Assembly (NCBI GenBank): GCA_937889795.1
Contig: CALBZH010000202.1
Coordinates: 1 to 11,899, forward strand
Source of the DNA: an uncultured Syntrophobacteraceae bacterium
Lineage (GTDB): Bacteria; Desulfobacterota; Syntrophobacteria; Syntrophobacterales; Syntrophobacteraceae
DNA: 11,899 nt
Direction of reading: 5' to 3'
The translations under genes and the position numbers were made by a program. The notes beneath the pieces are model-generated. The model was not told where the DNA came from and ran no database searches. It worked only from the letters and a program-made list of their open reading frames with translations. The number at the start of each line of letters is the position of its first letter. The first letter of the stretch is position 1. Below, in pieces: positions 5,600-11,899 of the stretch.

Positions 5600-5713
5600 T
5601 TAGCTGGCGATGGCGTCCTGACGAGGAATCTCGACGTCCTTCACGCTAACGAGGGAATACCCCGCGCTAGATTCGTAGATCGCTTCAAGGGGGTGGAGCT
5701 CGATTAAATTCAT
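5600..5713 (-). CDS. Possible 37-aa small ORF overlapping the end of the peptidase gene
   Basis: A reverse-strand ATG at 5713, inside the last codons of the peptidase gene in another frame, opens a 37-codon frame beginning MNLIELHPLEAIYESSAGYS and ending IPRQDAIAS. Its composition is protein-like, but no ribosome binding site is evident and no family is recognised. It could be translationally coupled to the peptidase gene, a remnant of a longer gene, or chance. A second short frame (5489-5599) begins right after its stop. Confidence 0.2.
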   Translation of the reverse strand: MNLIELHPLEAIYESSAGYSLVSVKDVEIPRQDAIAS

Positions 5714-7796
5714 GAATCAACGGGGAATCCGTGACGGGCCAGGTCTGTTTGACCACGTTTGTCCCGGCTTGAAAGATCAGCAGGCTGTAGGTCCCATAGT
5801 GGGGGACTTTTCTGGCTACGATGGATGCACCATTCGAGTCGAGGGGGAGGAAGAGGGCGGTGAGTCTTCGGCCTCCATTGGAGCGGGGGAGCACGGCAAA
5901 GAGGGAATCCGATGGTCCGGCAAAACGGCGTCCCTCCCATTGGAAGGAATCCCGAAGCACTTCAAGTCCGTGCGGGAGCGAGGCAAGCAGATCAAGGGTG
6001 TGCGGGATCCCACAGTAAAGCAGGTCTTGCTCGGCATGCTCAGCGGGAAGAAATCGCTCCTCCTCGATGATGGGCGTCTCCGGTCTTCCCAGTCCGGTGA
6101 GCAGCGTTGCCGAGGCCTTCTTCCATTCATCGGGGGCACCGCGCGCCAGAACAACGACCAGGGATCGGGATGAACGAAGCATGTTGATGTCGACGGGGAT
6201 CTCGGAGAGGGCAAGATGCCGGAACAGGCTGACATCCCGATCCACCGTCAGTCGCACCGGAGCGGACGCCGCGGCGATGGCAAACGCTTGGGTCGTCTCT
6301 CTGAGGTGGACCGTTTGTCGGGTCGTTCCCCCGGTCTGCTCCTCGATCTGGAGTGGGACCTCCAAATCATAGCAGGGGAGAGACTGGTGGATCGTACCGG
6401 TCACGGTCCACTTCCCCCCTTCCTCTCGTGCCGAGACATCTTCAAGGCTGATTCGAGGAGCCCCCGGTCGGTCCACCCACTGGCTGAAGAACGTTGCCAA
6501 ATCCCGGTTGGCCCGTTTGCCGAGTTTCTCCGCAAAGTCGGTCCACGAAGCTTCCTGGAAGCGCTTGTCCTGATAGACGTCACGAAGGCCGCCCCAAAAG
6601 GCTTCCTCTCCGACCAAAGAGCGTACCATGTGAAAGAGCATGGCTCCCTTTCCGTAGCCGATGCTGCGGGATGCTGGGCTGGCTCTCCCCAGAAAGCTTC
6701 GCAGGGGGAAGTCCTCCGATTCGGGCACCAGTGTGGCGAAATTCCTGAGAATTTGCATACGGTACCGGCGTCCGGCCTCTTGCGACTCCCGCTCCTGGTA
6801 CAGATGGTCCGCCACATAGGTCACAAGCCCTTCGGACCAGTTGCCCCGTGACGCATCGACAAAGACGCAATTGCCCCACCAGGAATGAGCAACTTCGTGA
6901 CCGAGGCTGGTGCGAGTGATGAACGGCAGACGAATGACCGTGCTGCCAAGCAGCGTATAGGACGGGAAGCCGTAACCCGTGGGAAAGACGTTCTCCACGA
7001 TCGCGAACTTAGGAAAAGGGTAGGCTCCGAAAAGGCCCTCATAAAGGTCCAGGTACTCAGCTGCCGCTCTGAGGTAAGAGTCCGAGAGCGGCATGGACGC
7101 CGGAAGAAAGTAGGTGGAGATGGGAATGCGGCTGCCCTTGAGGGACTGAACCTCATAGGGTGCCGCGGACAGGGCCAGACCCCGGACGGGGTGCTCCGTC
7201 TGCCAGGTGACCACACGTTTCCCGGAAACCACGCGCTCGTCGACCTTGCGGCCTGCCGTCACCGCGTGAAATGCCTCGGGTGTTTCGATTTCGACCTGGA
7301 ATCGTGCGTCGAAGCCCGGGAGATCCGGATACCATCCCGCCTCGGCCAGAAGAAAGACGCCCTGCGGGCTGATCGACCCTGTCACCCCGTAGGTTGGGTC
7401 TTCCGTGTTGAGCGGCGCCGAGGGCACTGGATCGCGGAGCACGGCTTCATAGGCGATGGTCACTCGGAGCGACCCGTTCGGCGACGCATCGGGAATGGGG
7501 ATCTCGAGGTGGCCGCCCGTGAAGTGCGCATGAATTGGAGCGTCTCCCACCTTGACCGAGAGGAGTCGTGCCGAAGGAGCGAGGAGGACCCTTAACGGAC
7601 GCTCGTCGTAATCAGGCAGCACCAGAGTGTCGAGCCCCTGGAGACGTCCGTTCGCTGGATCAATCGTCACGCGGAGGTGATGGCTCACCCGTCGCTCTCC
7701 AGCGTAGGCCACTCCATAAATTCCATGCGGTGCCAGGACCATGAAAAGCGTCACAAGCGTCCCAATGAGGTGGGTGAGCATCCTTACGGGCATCAT
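5685..7796 (-). CDS. Secreted M1-family (gluzincin) metallopeptidase
   Basis: Predicted exported zinc aminopeptidase-like protein of 703 aa. An N-terminal hydrophobic segment ending around AYA-G (residues ~6-32) looks like a Sec signal peptide. A beta-rich N-terminal domain precedes the catalytic domain with H300-E-V-A-H304 and a downstream Glu322 in NWSEGL, the zinc ligands. Tyr381 in SIGYGKGAMLFH matches the family's catalytic Tyr. Two points differ from textbook M1 enzymes: 17 rather than 18 residues separate the second His from the Glu, and GAMEN is replaced by GYGFPSYTL (274-282). I believe a bacterial subfamily shares both. A substrate other than simple N-terminal residues is therefore possible. 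The start at 7796 follows AGGAG (reverse strand, 7806-7810), part of which lies in a palindrome. The gene leads the minus-strand envelope group. Confidence 0.92.
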   Translation of the reverse strand: MMPVRMLTHLIGTLVTLFMVLAPHGIYGVAYAGERRVSHHLRVTIDPANGRLQGLDTLVLPDYDERPLRVLLAPSARLLSVKVGDAPIHAHFTGGHLEIPIPDASPNGSLRVTIAYEAVLRDPVPSAPLNTEDPTYGVTGSISPQGVFLLAEAGWYPDLPGFDARFQVEIETPEAFHAVTAGRKVDERVVSGKRVVTWQTEHPVRGLALSAAPYEVQSLKGSRIPISTYFLPASMPLSDSYLRAAAEYLDLYEGLFGAYPFPKFAIVENVFPTGYGFPSYTLLGSTVIRLPFITRTSLGHEVAHSWWGNCVFVDASRGNWSEGLVTYVADHLYQERESQEAGRRYRMQILRNFATLVPESEDFPLRSFLGRASPASRSIGYGKGAMLFHMVRSLVGEEAFWGGLRDVYQDKRFQEASWTDFAEKLGKRANRDLATFFSQWVDRPGAPRISLEDVSAREEGGKWTVTGTIHQSLPCYDLEVPLQIEEQTGGTTRQTVHLRETTQAFAIAAASAPVRLTVDRDVSLFRHLALSEIPVDINMLRSSRSLVVVLARGAPDEWKKASATLLTGLGRPETPIIEEERFLPAEHAEQDLLYCGIPHTLDLLASLPHGLEVLRDSFQWEGRRFAGPSDSLFAVLPRSNGGRRLTALFLPLDSNGASIVARKVPHYGTYSLLIFQAGTNVVKQTWPVTDSPLIHEFNRAPPP

Positions 7797-7807
7797 CTCT
7801 ACGAGCT

Positions 7808-7821
7808 CCTACCGCGGTAGG
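7808..7821. promoter_or_regulatory. 14-bp perfect palindrome overlapping the peptidase ribosome binding site
   Basis: CCTACCGCGGTAGG is a perfect palindrome in the gap between the divergent peptidase and DUF5658 genes. In the peptidase mRNA it folds as CCTAC-CGCG-GTAGG, and the AGG of the Shine-Dalgarno TAGGAG sits in the 3' arm. It could hide the ribosome binding site or serve as an operator. Which, if either, is unknown. Confidence 0.4.
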
Positions 7822-7924
7822 CTGATTTCATCCTATTGCGGAGTCTTTGAAGATGGGGTATGGGTTCTCAACAGCGGCCCTGATGCTTAGAATCGCTTCA
7901 CGGTCCAAATTGAGGAGCATTGGA

Positions 7925-8392
7925 ATGGAGACAGCTTATACTCCAGAGCGGCGTTCGGGCGTAGACAGGCGGGCACGGCCTACGTCCCCCTTTTCGTGGA
8001 GCAGCCTGACGGGATCGCGCAGTCATGCGCGCAGGCGGGACGACCGCGACGTGCACTACTATGTGGATCGTTACGGATACCCTGCTGCCGTTGCCTTCTT
8101 CGTGACGCTTCTGCTCTCCCTTGCCGACGCCTTCTTCACCATGAAGCTCATCAGCGCCGGGGCACGAGAGCTCAATCCAGTGATGGATTACTTTCTTCGG
8201 TTCGGGCCCGTTCCTTTTGTAACGGCCAAATACCTCCTTACTGCCTCGGGTTTGACGTGGCTCCTCATCCACAAGAACTACCGGATGCTGAAGGGCAGAA
8301 TCACGGGAAAATTCCTGTTCCTCGGCGTTCTGGTCGCCTATATGGCCCTGCTCGTCTACGAGATGGTGCTGGTCTTTGTGATCATCGCTTAA
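7925..8392 (+). CDS. DUF5658-family membrane protein
   Basis: Inner-membrane protein of 155 aa and unknown function. The N-terminal ~45 residues are Arg-rich and cytoplasmic-like, with ERRSGVDRR, a stretch common at the head of such proteins in this phylum, and SHARRRDDRD. Three transmembrane helices follow at about 53-73, 98-116 and 130-153. The loop after helix 1 has the family signature ARELNPVMDYFLRFGP. The start at 7925 was chosen because GAGGAG (7912-7917) lies 7 nt upstream. The frame is open to 7847, but the upstream ATGs lack a ribosome binding site. It diverges from the peptidase gene and converges with the PilZ gene at 8574. The family call rests on the helix pattern and the ELNPVM signature. 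Confidence 0.82.
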   Translation: METAYTPERRSGVDRRARPTSPFSWSSLTGSRSHARRRDDRDVHYYVDRYGYPAAVAFFVTLLLSLADAFFTMKLISAGARELNPVMDYFLRFGPVPFVTAKYLLTASGLTWLLIHKNYRMLKGRITGKFLFLGVLVAYMALLVYEMVLVFVIIA

Positions 8393-8573
8393 CCCGCCTC
8401 TGGTATTTCCGATCCTTGCTCATTGTGTTTGGAATGGTCACTCAACCTGTGAACAGATCCACGCCGGCTTCAGCTCTGAGCAGGCATCACCTCCATTTTG
8501 AACAAGCTGTCGGCGGATGTCAAAGCAACAGGTCGCACTCGTCGTGCTTGCGAGGGCGGGTTGGGGGCTGGTC
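8393..8573. other. Intergenic gap between convergent DUF5658 and PilZ genes
   Basis: These 181 bases hold no credible coding frame. I see no convincing terminator hairpin with a T-run on either strand, which is unusual for a convergent pair. A Shine-Dalgarno-like GGAGGTG (reverse strand, near 8488-8494) precedes only a 5-codon frame and is taken as chance. Confidence 0.4.
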
Positions 8574-8975
8574 TCATTCTCGGGTTTCGGATGCAGCTCG
8601 GTATGCTCTCAAGAGCGAACGGATGTGCTCGGCCTGGTCCCACGAGATCTGCCCGAACTGGAGGCCGCATCGCTTCGTTCGGAAGCCGCAGAAAGACGGG
8701 GCATTTCTCAGTTCCTGAATGTAAATGATCCGGCAAGGTATCCGGGTCAGGTTGAGCTGTCTCGGTTGGCAAAAGAGGTCGACCTGCACGTCGCCATCTC
8801 GCTGAGTGTGCTCGAAGGCGGTGTATTCGAAGGCGAGGCCATCGTGGCTCAGGTCAACCAAGCACCCTACGACATCGAAGGCCGGTCTGAAGGTAATGAA
8901 GATCTTGTCCCGCACCGGGTAACGGGTGGCCGCCCTCCGGTCCCAGGTGATCGTGTTCGCTGCAATGTGGGTCAT
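8574..8975 (-). CDS. PilZ-domain protein (c-di-GMP binding)
   Basis: Single PilZ domain of 133 aa from the ATG at 8975. R14-x3-R18 (DRRAATRYPVRD) and D41-x-S43-x2-G46 (VDLSHDGLAFEY) are the canonical c-di-GMP-binding motifs. A beta-barrel-like pattern follows (VQVDLFCQ, IPCRIIYIQEL, KRCGLQFGQI) and then a C-terminal helix (DQAEHIRSLLRAYRAA). Several cysteines occur, but not as a metal-binding pair. The start is uncertain: the ATG at 8975 has only a weak ribosome binding site, and a TTG at 9020 would add 15 residues without a better one. The gene stands alone between the DUF5658 gene, which converges on it, and the methyltransferase-like gene, which diverges from it. It differs clearly from the PilZ protein at 1857 and is not a recent duplicate. 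Confidence 0.85.
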   Translation of the reverse strand: MTHIAANTITWDRRAATRYPVRDKIFITFRPAFDVVGCLVDLSHDGLAFEYTAFEHTQRDGDVQVDLFCQPRQLNLTRIPCRIIYIQELRNAPSFCGFRTKRCGLQFGQISWDQAEHIRSLLRAYRAASETRE

Positions 8976-9275
8976 GGCCGCTCGCTTTGTCACCACGGTC
9001 GAGCCGGGATGCTGTTTCAATCATGTCTTGCGGATTCTTCTCCGCTGCCTCTGAGAGCCCAATTTAACTGGCATTTGTGGAGAAACTATGGAGGATGCAT
9101 GGATTAAGCTTGTAGGAGCTCCGACAGCGCTTCCGGCAAGGATCGATCCGCGACCGGGACTCACTCATCCCCCTCGTGATCCGTGTGATTGGGGCTGCAT
9201 GCGCACGGCAGAAGAGGATTTGCCAAGAGCGGCCAGACGGACTTATGATTCTGGGAGTCAGGGGAGACGAGTGCT
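8976..9275. other. Intergenic region upstream of two divergent genes
   Basis: About 300 bases lie between the PilZ start and the methyltransferase-like gene. A 63-codon frame (9088-9279) has a plausible ribosome binding site and overlaps the next start as TTGA, but its third positions are only about 45% G+C by eye, unlike the neighbouring genes, and its residues look random. No clear promoter, repeat or RNA structure was recognised. Confidence 0.4.
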
Positions 9276-9935
9276 TTGAATCGTAAAGACTTCACGCCGG
9301 CTGTCATGTCGATCGTCCTGCTCCTGGGGATTGCTCTGACCGCATCGGTCAGGCATGGGCGAGGAGCAAGTTTGTGGTGCGACGCTCCGGCGGATCTTGA
9401 TCTGGTGTGTGCCGCGCTTTACGGGCTCTGGTTAGTGGTGGAGGCGCCGATTGCCAAAAGGGATGCGACCGCCGAAGGCAAGAAGACGCTGGATCGTGCA
9501 ACGTGCCAGGTCTATGGGTGTGCTCAGGCGCTAACGATCCTCTCTGCACTCTGGCTGCCTTCTGCCTGGCAGGCGCCGAACCTTGCCCATCTCTGTGGGA
9601 TCATTCTCTTCATTGTTGGCGTTTCTTACCGGTTGTGGGCCATCAAGACGCTGGGGGTCTTCTACTCGCACAGAGTCCGTGTGGTGGCTCAACACAGGAT
9701 CGTTGATTCAGGTCCTTACCGCTTCACCCGACATCCGGCCTACGCCGGAATGATCATCGCGCATGCCGGCGTGGCGTTGTACTTCATGAACAGCGTGACC
9801 CTGGGTGTCTTTCTTCTCGCCCTTGTACCCGCGATCGTCCTGCGGATTCTCATTGAGGAGCGGATGCTCTTCGGGGTCGCGGGATACCACGATTTCGCGA
9901 AGATACGAAAAAGACTGTTCCCTGGAATCTGGTAG
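9276..9935 (+). CDS. Isoprenylcysteine carboxyl methyltransferase (ICMT/PEMT)-family membrane protein
   Basis: Integral membrane protein of 219 aa resembling the ICMT/phospholipid-methyltransferase family, which uses S-adenosylmethionine to methylate lipid-linked or hydrophobic substrates at the membrane. Hydrophobic segments lie at about 8-25, 42-56, 83-97, 105-122 and 158-190. The C-terminal half carries the family core: RIVDSGPYRFTRHPAYAG (142-159), then RILIEERMLFG and GYHDFAKIRKRLFPGIW, where the RHPxYxG and EExxL motifs form the cofactor pocket. The start is a TTG at 9276 supported by GGGGAG (9261-9266) 9 nt upstream; the next in-frame ATG (9306) has no ribosome binding site and would cut into the first helix. 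Bacteria lack prenylated CaaX proteins of the eukaryotic kind, so the substrate is unknown. No partner gene is evident. Confidence 0.85.
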   Translation: MNRKDFTPAVMSIVLLLGIALTASVRHGRGASLWCDAPADLDLVCAALYGLWLVVEAPIAKRDATAEGKKTLDRATCQVYGCAQALTILSALWLPSAWQAPNLAHLCGIILFIVGVSYRLWAIKTLGVFYSHRVRVVAQHRIVDSGPYRFTRHPAYAGMIIAHAGVALYFMNSVTLGVFLLALVPAIVLRILIEERMLFGVAGYHDFAKIRKRLFPGIW

Positions 9936-10070
9936 AGTACCCAAGCGTGAGCGAATGAGCGCTCTCAATGTCGAGCAGGGACGACTTCTTGGCAGCGTAC
10001 CTGGCTGGACTGGGACGATAAGGGTCTTGAATGGCATCCTGACGAGACACAAACCAGGGAGGAAACGACC

Positions 10071-11899
10071 ATGGCTCCGAAACTGAGAATCCCCGGCATA
10101 TCCACCGACAGCCGAGCCAAGTCCGATGAGCTTTCGCGGGAGTCCGTTTCCGTCCCCCTTGCCATCAGGGTGCAGGAAGTGGTGGAAGTTGCCTCCGCCC
10201 GCGAGGCCGCACAAGCCGTGATCGTGGAACTGGCGGAGCCGCCTCGGGATGGGGAAGATCGTGAGACCGGCCAGGTCTGTGAGGTGGAGCTGGAAGGCGG
10301 GATCACTCTCTGGCTGCGGCCCGGCTCGCTCTGCCGGGACTTCGGCGTCCAACGGGCACGGGGTACTGCCCCGGCCGGAGACGAGGACGTTTGGGATATC
10401 GCTCAAACCTTTGCCCGACCGACCGGGGCGACACGAGGTCGGGATGCCCCGCAGAGGATCCGGCGGATCACGGTTTATCGGTGGGAGCGTGGAGCGGCGG
10501 CCGCTCAGGAGGTGGACGTCCCGAGCAAGGCTCCTGAAAGCCGGGGAGTGGCTGCGGATGGGCTGTTAGATCAGGCCAAGGATGCGGCGATCGACCTTGT
10601 TGCGGATAAGCTGGCCCATTCCGTCGCGCGCGCCGTGGAGGACCATCAGCTCAAGAAGAATCTGGGGCTGTACAAGCTGGACTTGGGGGACAGCTTCTCC
10701 ATGGTCAAGGTCCCGAACTGCTCCGCCGATGGGCCGATCCTCTTTTTCCTCCACGGCACGATGTCGAGCTGTGAGGGAAGCTTCAAGGGGCTTTGGGATG
10801 CGAAGAACAGGGCCGGTGCCGAGGTCCGCGCCCAGCTTGAGTGCCGCTACGTCGATGCCTTTGCTTGGGAGCATCGAACCCTGACGGAAAGCCCCATCGA
10901 GAATGCGCTGGCCTTGGCCGAGATGCTGCCGCCAAAGGCCAGGCTCCACCTGGTCAGCCATTCCCGCGGCGGACTCGTGGGGGACCTCCTCTGCTTGGGC
11001 CAGCGGGAGAACGGTACCGATGCCCCGTCGCGCGCGCAGCTTCGAGAGCTGTTCGAGCAGGCTTCCCGGACGGGAAGGTCCGGTGGCCTGGATGATGTGC
11101 GCGGGATGCAGGCCGAGCGGTTCACCAGGCTGATGGAGATCCTCGAGAAAAAACAGGTCAAGGTGGAGCGTTTCGTTCGCGTTGCGTGCCCGGCCCGGGG
11201 AACCACCCTCGCCTCGGGCAGGCTCGACCGCTGGCTCTCCGTGGTGAAGCTCCTGAACGACCTGGTTCTTCCCAACAATTTCCCGTTGCACCTCCTCATC
11301 GCCCTGATCGCCGAGCACGATGATCCCAGCCAACTGCCGGGTCTCGAAGCGATGATGCCCGGCTCGCCTCTCGTTCGGATTCTCAACCTGCCGACTCTTC
11401 AGGTGAGAGCCGACTTGTCGGTCATCTCCGGCGACACTGAGGGACGGGGACTCTTCGGGCGCCTCAAGGAGCTCATGCTCGACCAGTTTTTTGAAGACGA
11501 ATGCGACGTCGTGGTCAACACAGGCGCCATGTACGGAGGTCTGAAACGGGTCGGCGGCGGCCGCTTTTACCTGGACTGCGGCAAGGATGTCAATCACTTC
11601 AGTTATTTCAAAAACGACGAAACTGTGCGGATGCTCGCTGCGGGTCTCCTGCGAAGCGACAATGCCGAGGCCGGGTTCCTGCCTCTCGCCGTGGCTCCGG
11701 AAAAGGAGCCCGCCCGGGCTGTCCTGCGCCGCCCTCCCAAAGGACCCTTGCCGGTGGTCTTTGTGCTTCCCGGGATCATGGGAAGTACCCTGGAGGTCGA
11801 CGGTGACAGGATCTGGCTCGACAAGCTCGATCTGATGCTCGGGAAATTCGGCAAGCTGGCGGTCGAGTTGGAGGTGAGGCCGAGAGAGCCCTTTGAGGA
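10071..11899 (+). CDS. Large tandem alpha/beta-hydrolase protein (DUF7379-like plus LCAT/PGAP1-like), 3' end beyond window
   Basis: The frame is open from ATG 10071 (GGGAGGA at 10057-10063, 7-nt spacing) to the window end: 609 residues and no stop. Residues 1-200 are a charged N-terminal region without a recognised fold. The first hydrolase domain starts with PILFFLHGTMSS (222-233, likely oxyanion loop) and has a nucleophile elbow HLVSHSRGGLVGDLL (293-307) with probable catalytic Ser298. The DVNHFSYF segment (506-513) contains a likely catalytic His509. A second domain begins at PLPVVFVLPGIMGSTLE (559-575), matching the opening of LCAT/PGAP1-like lipases, but its catalytic residues lie outside. 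Such proteins often neighbour CHAT-protease or other effector genes, from memory; nothing of that kind is visible here. No signal peptide is seen, so it is probably cytoplasmic. The substrate is unknown (ester or lipid suspected). Confidence 0.85.
   Translation, partial: MAPKLRIPGISTDSRAKSDELSRESVSVPLAIRVQEVVEVASAREAAQAVIVELAEPPRDGEDRETGQVCEVELEGGITLWLRPGSLCRDFGVQRARGTAPAGDEDVWDIAQTFARPTGATRGRDAPQRIRRITVYRWERGAAAAQEVDVPSKAPESRGVAADGLLDQAKDAAIDLVADKLAHSVARAVEDHQLKKNLGLYKLDLGDSFSMVKVPNCSADGPILFFLHGTMSSCEGSFKGLWDAKNRAGAEVRAQLECRYVDAFAWEHRTLTESPIENALALAEMLPPKARLHLVSHSRGGLVGDLLCLGQRENGTDAPSRAQLRELFEQASRTGRSGGLDDVRGMQAERFTRLMEILEKKQVKVERFVRVACPARGTTLASGRLDRWLSVVKLLNDLVLPNNFPLHLLIALIAEHDDPSQLPGLEAMMPGSPLVRILNLPTLQVRADLSVISGDTEGRGLFGRLKELMLDQFFEDECDVVVNTGAMYGGLKRVGGGRFYLDCGKDVNHFSYFKNDETVRMLAAGLLRSDNAEAGFLPLAVAPEKEPARAVLRRPPKGPLPVVFVLPGIMGSTLEVDGDRIWLDKLDLMLGKFGKLAVELEVRPREPFE

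Noticed and set aside
6885..7595. 236-codon plus-strand frame opposite the peptidase gene
   Set aside because: Shadow of the peptidase gene; no motifs.
9088..9279. 63-codon frame ahead of the methyltransferase-like gene, overlapping its start as TTGA
   Set aside because: It has a plausible SD, but third-position G+C of roughly 45% and a random-looking sequence; not supported as a gene.
10566..11597. 343-codon minus-strand open frame
   Set aside because: It is antisense to the alpha/beta-hydrolase gene, whose plus-strand frame carries clear motifs and a ribosome binding site. High-GC genes often leave long open frames on the other strand.

Overview
This window looks like a piece of chromosome from an anaerobic, moderately high-GC member of the Desulfobacterota (formerly Deltaproteobacteria), possibly Syntrophobacteria-like. 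That placement is an inference from gene content: a multifunctional beta-oxidation enzyme, a cysteine-rich 4Fe-4S protein with a helix-turn-helix head, two PilZ proteins, a DUF5658 membrane protein, a clear sigma-54 promoter and a candidate selenoprotein. No rRNA, tRNA, insertion sequence, phage gene or CRISPR array was seen.

Layout from left to right. Bases 2-1573 (+) are the 3' part of a fatty-acid oxidation complex alpha subunit (end of the crotonase domain plus the 3-hydroxyacyl-CoA dehydrogenase), cut by the window edge. At 1857-2330 (+) lies a PilZ protein with a CxxC...CxC metal-binding-like head. Bases 2331-2684 hold no protein gene. They do hold a near-consensus sigma-54 promoter (2488-2503) aimed at a strong Rho-independent terminator (2546-2585), which predicts a small RNA of about 70 nt. 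A 70-aa cysteine-containing protein (2685-2897, -) and a 364-aa HTH/4Fe-4S protein (3049-4143, +) diverge from a short intergenic region containing a 7-3-7 inverted repeat.

The minus strand from 7796 down to 4186 carries three envelope genes in the same direction: a secreted M1-family metallopeptidase (5685-7796), a DUF1573 lipoprotein (5020-5457) and an unrecognised lipoprotein (4186-4779). The DUF1573 gene is the most notable. An in-frame TGA sits exactly where the family has the first Cys of its 'SPGCGC'-type motif, and the DUF1573 fold then continues in the same frame for 59 more residues to a proper stop. Read as selenocysteine this gives a 145-aa selenoprotein; read as stop it gives an 85-aa truncated lipoprotein.

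The right part holds a DUF5658 membrane protein (7925-8392, +), a second PilZ protein (8574-8975, -), an isoprenylcysteine-methyltransferase-family membrane protein (9276-9935, TTG start, +) and, from 10071 to the window end (+), the first 609 residues of a large protein with two alpha/beta-hydrolase modules. It has no stop codon in the window.

The genes do not form one pathway. The regulatory theme is c-di-GMP reading (two PilZ proteins), redox or metal sensing (cysteine clusters) and a likely sigma-54-dependent small RNA. The envelope theme is the peptidase, two lipoproteins and two membrane proteins. All family calls were made by reading motifs by eye; no search was run.
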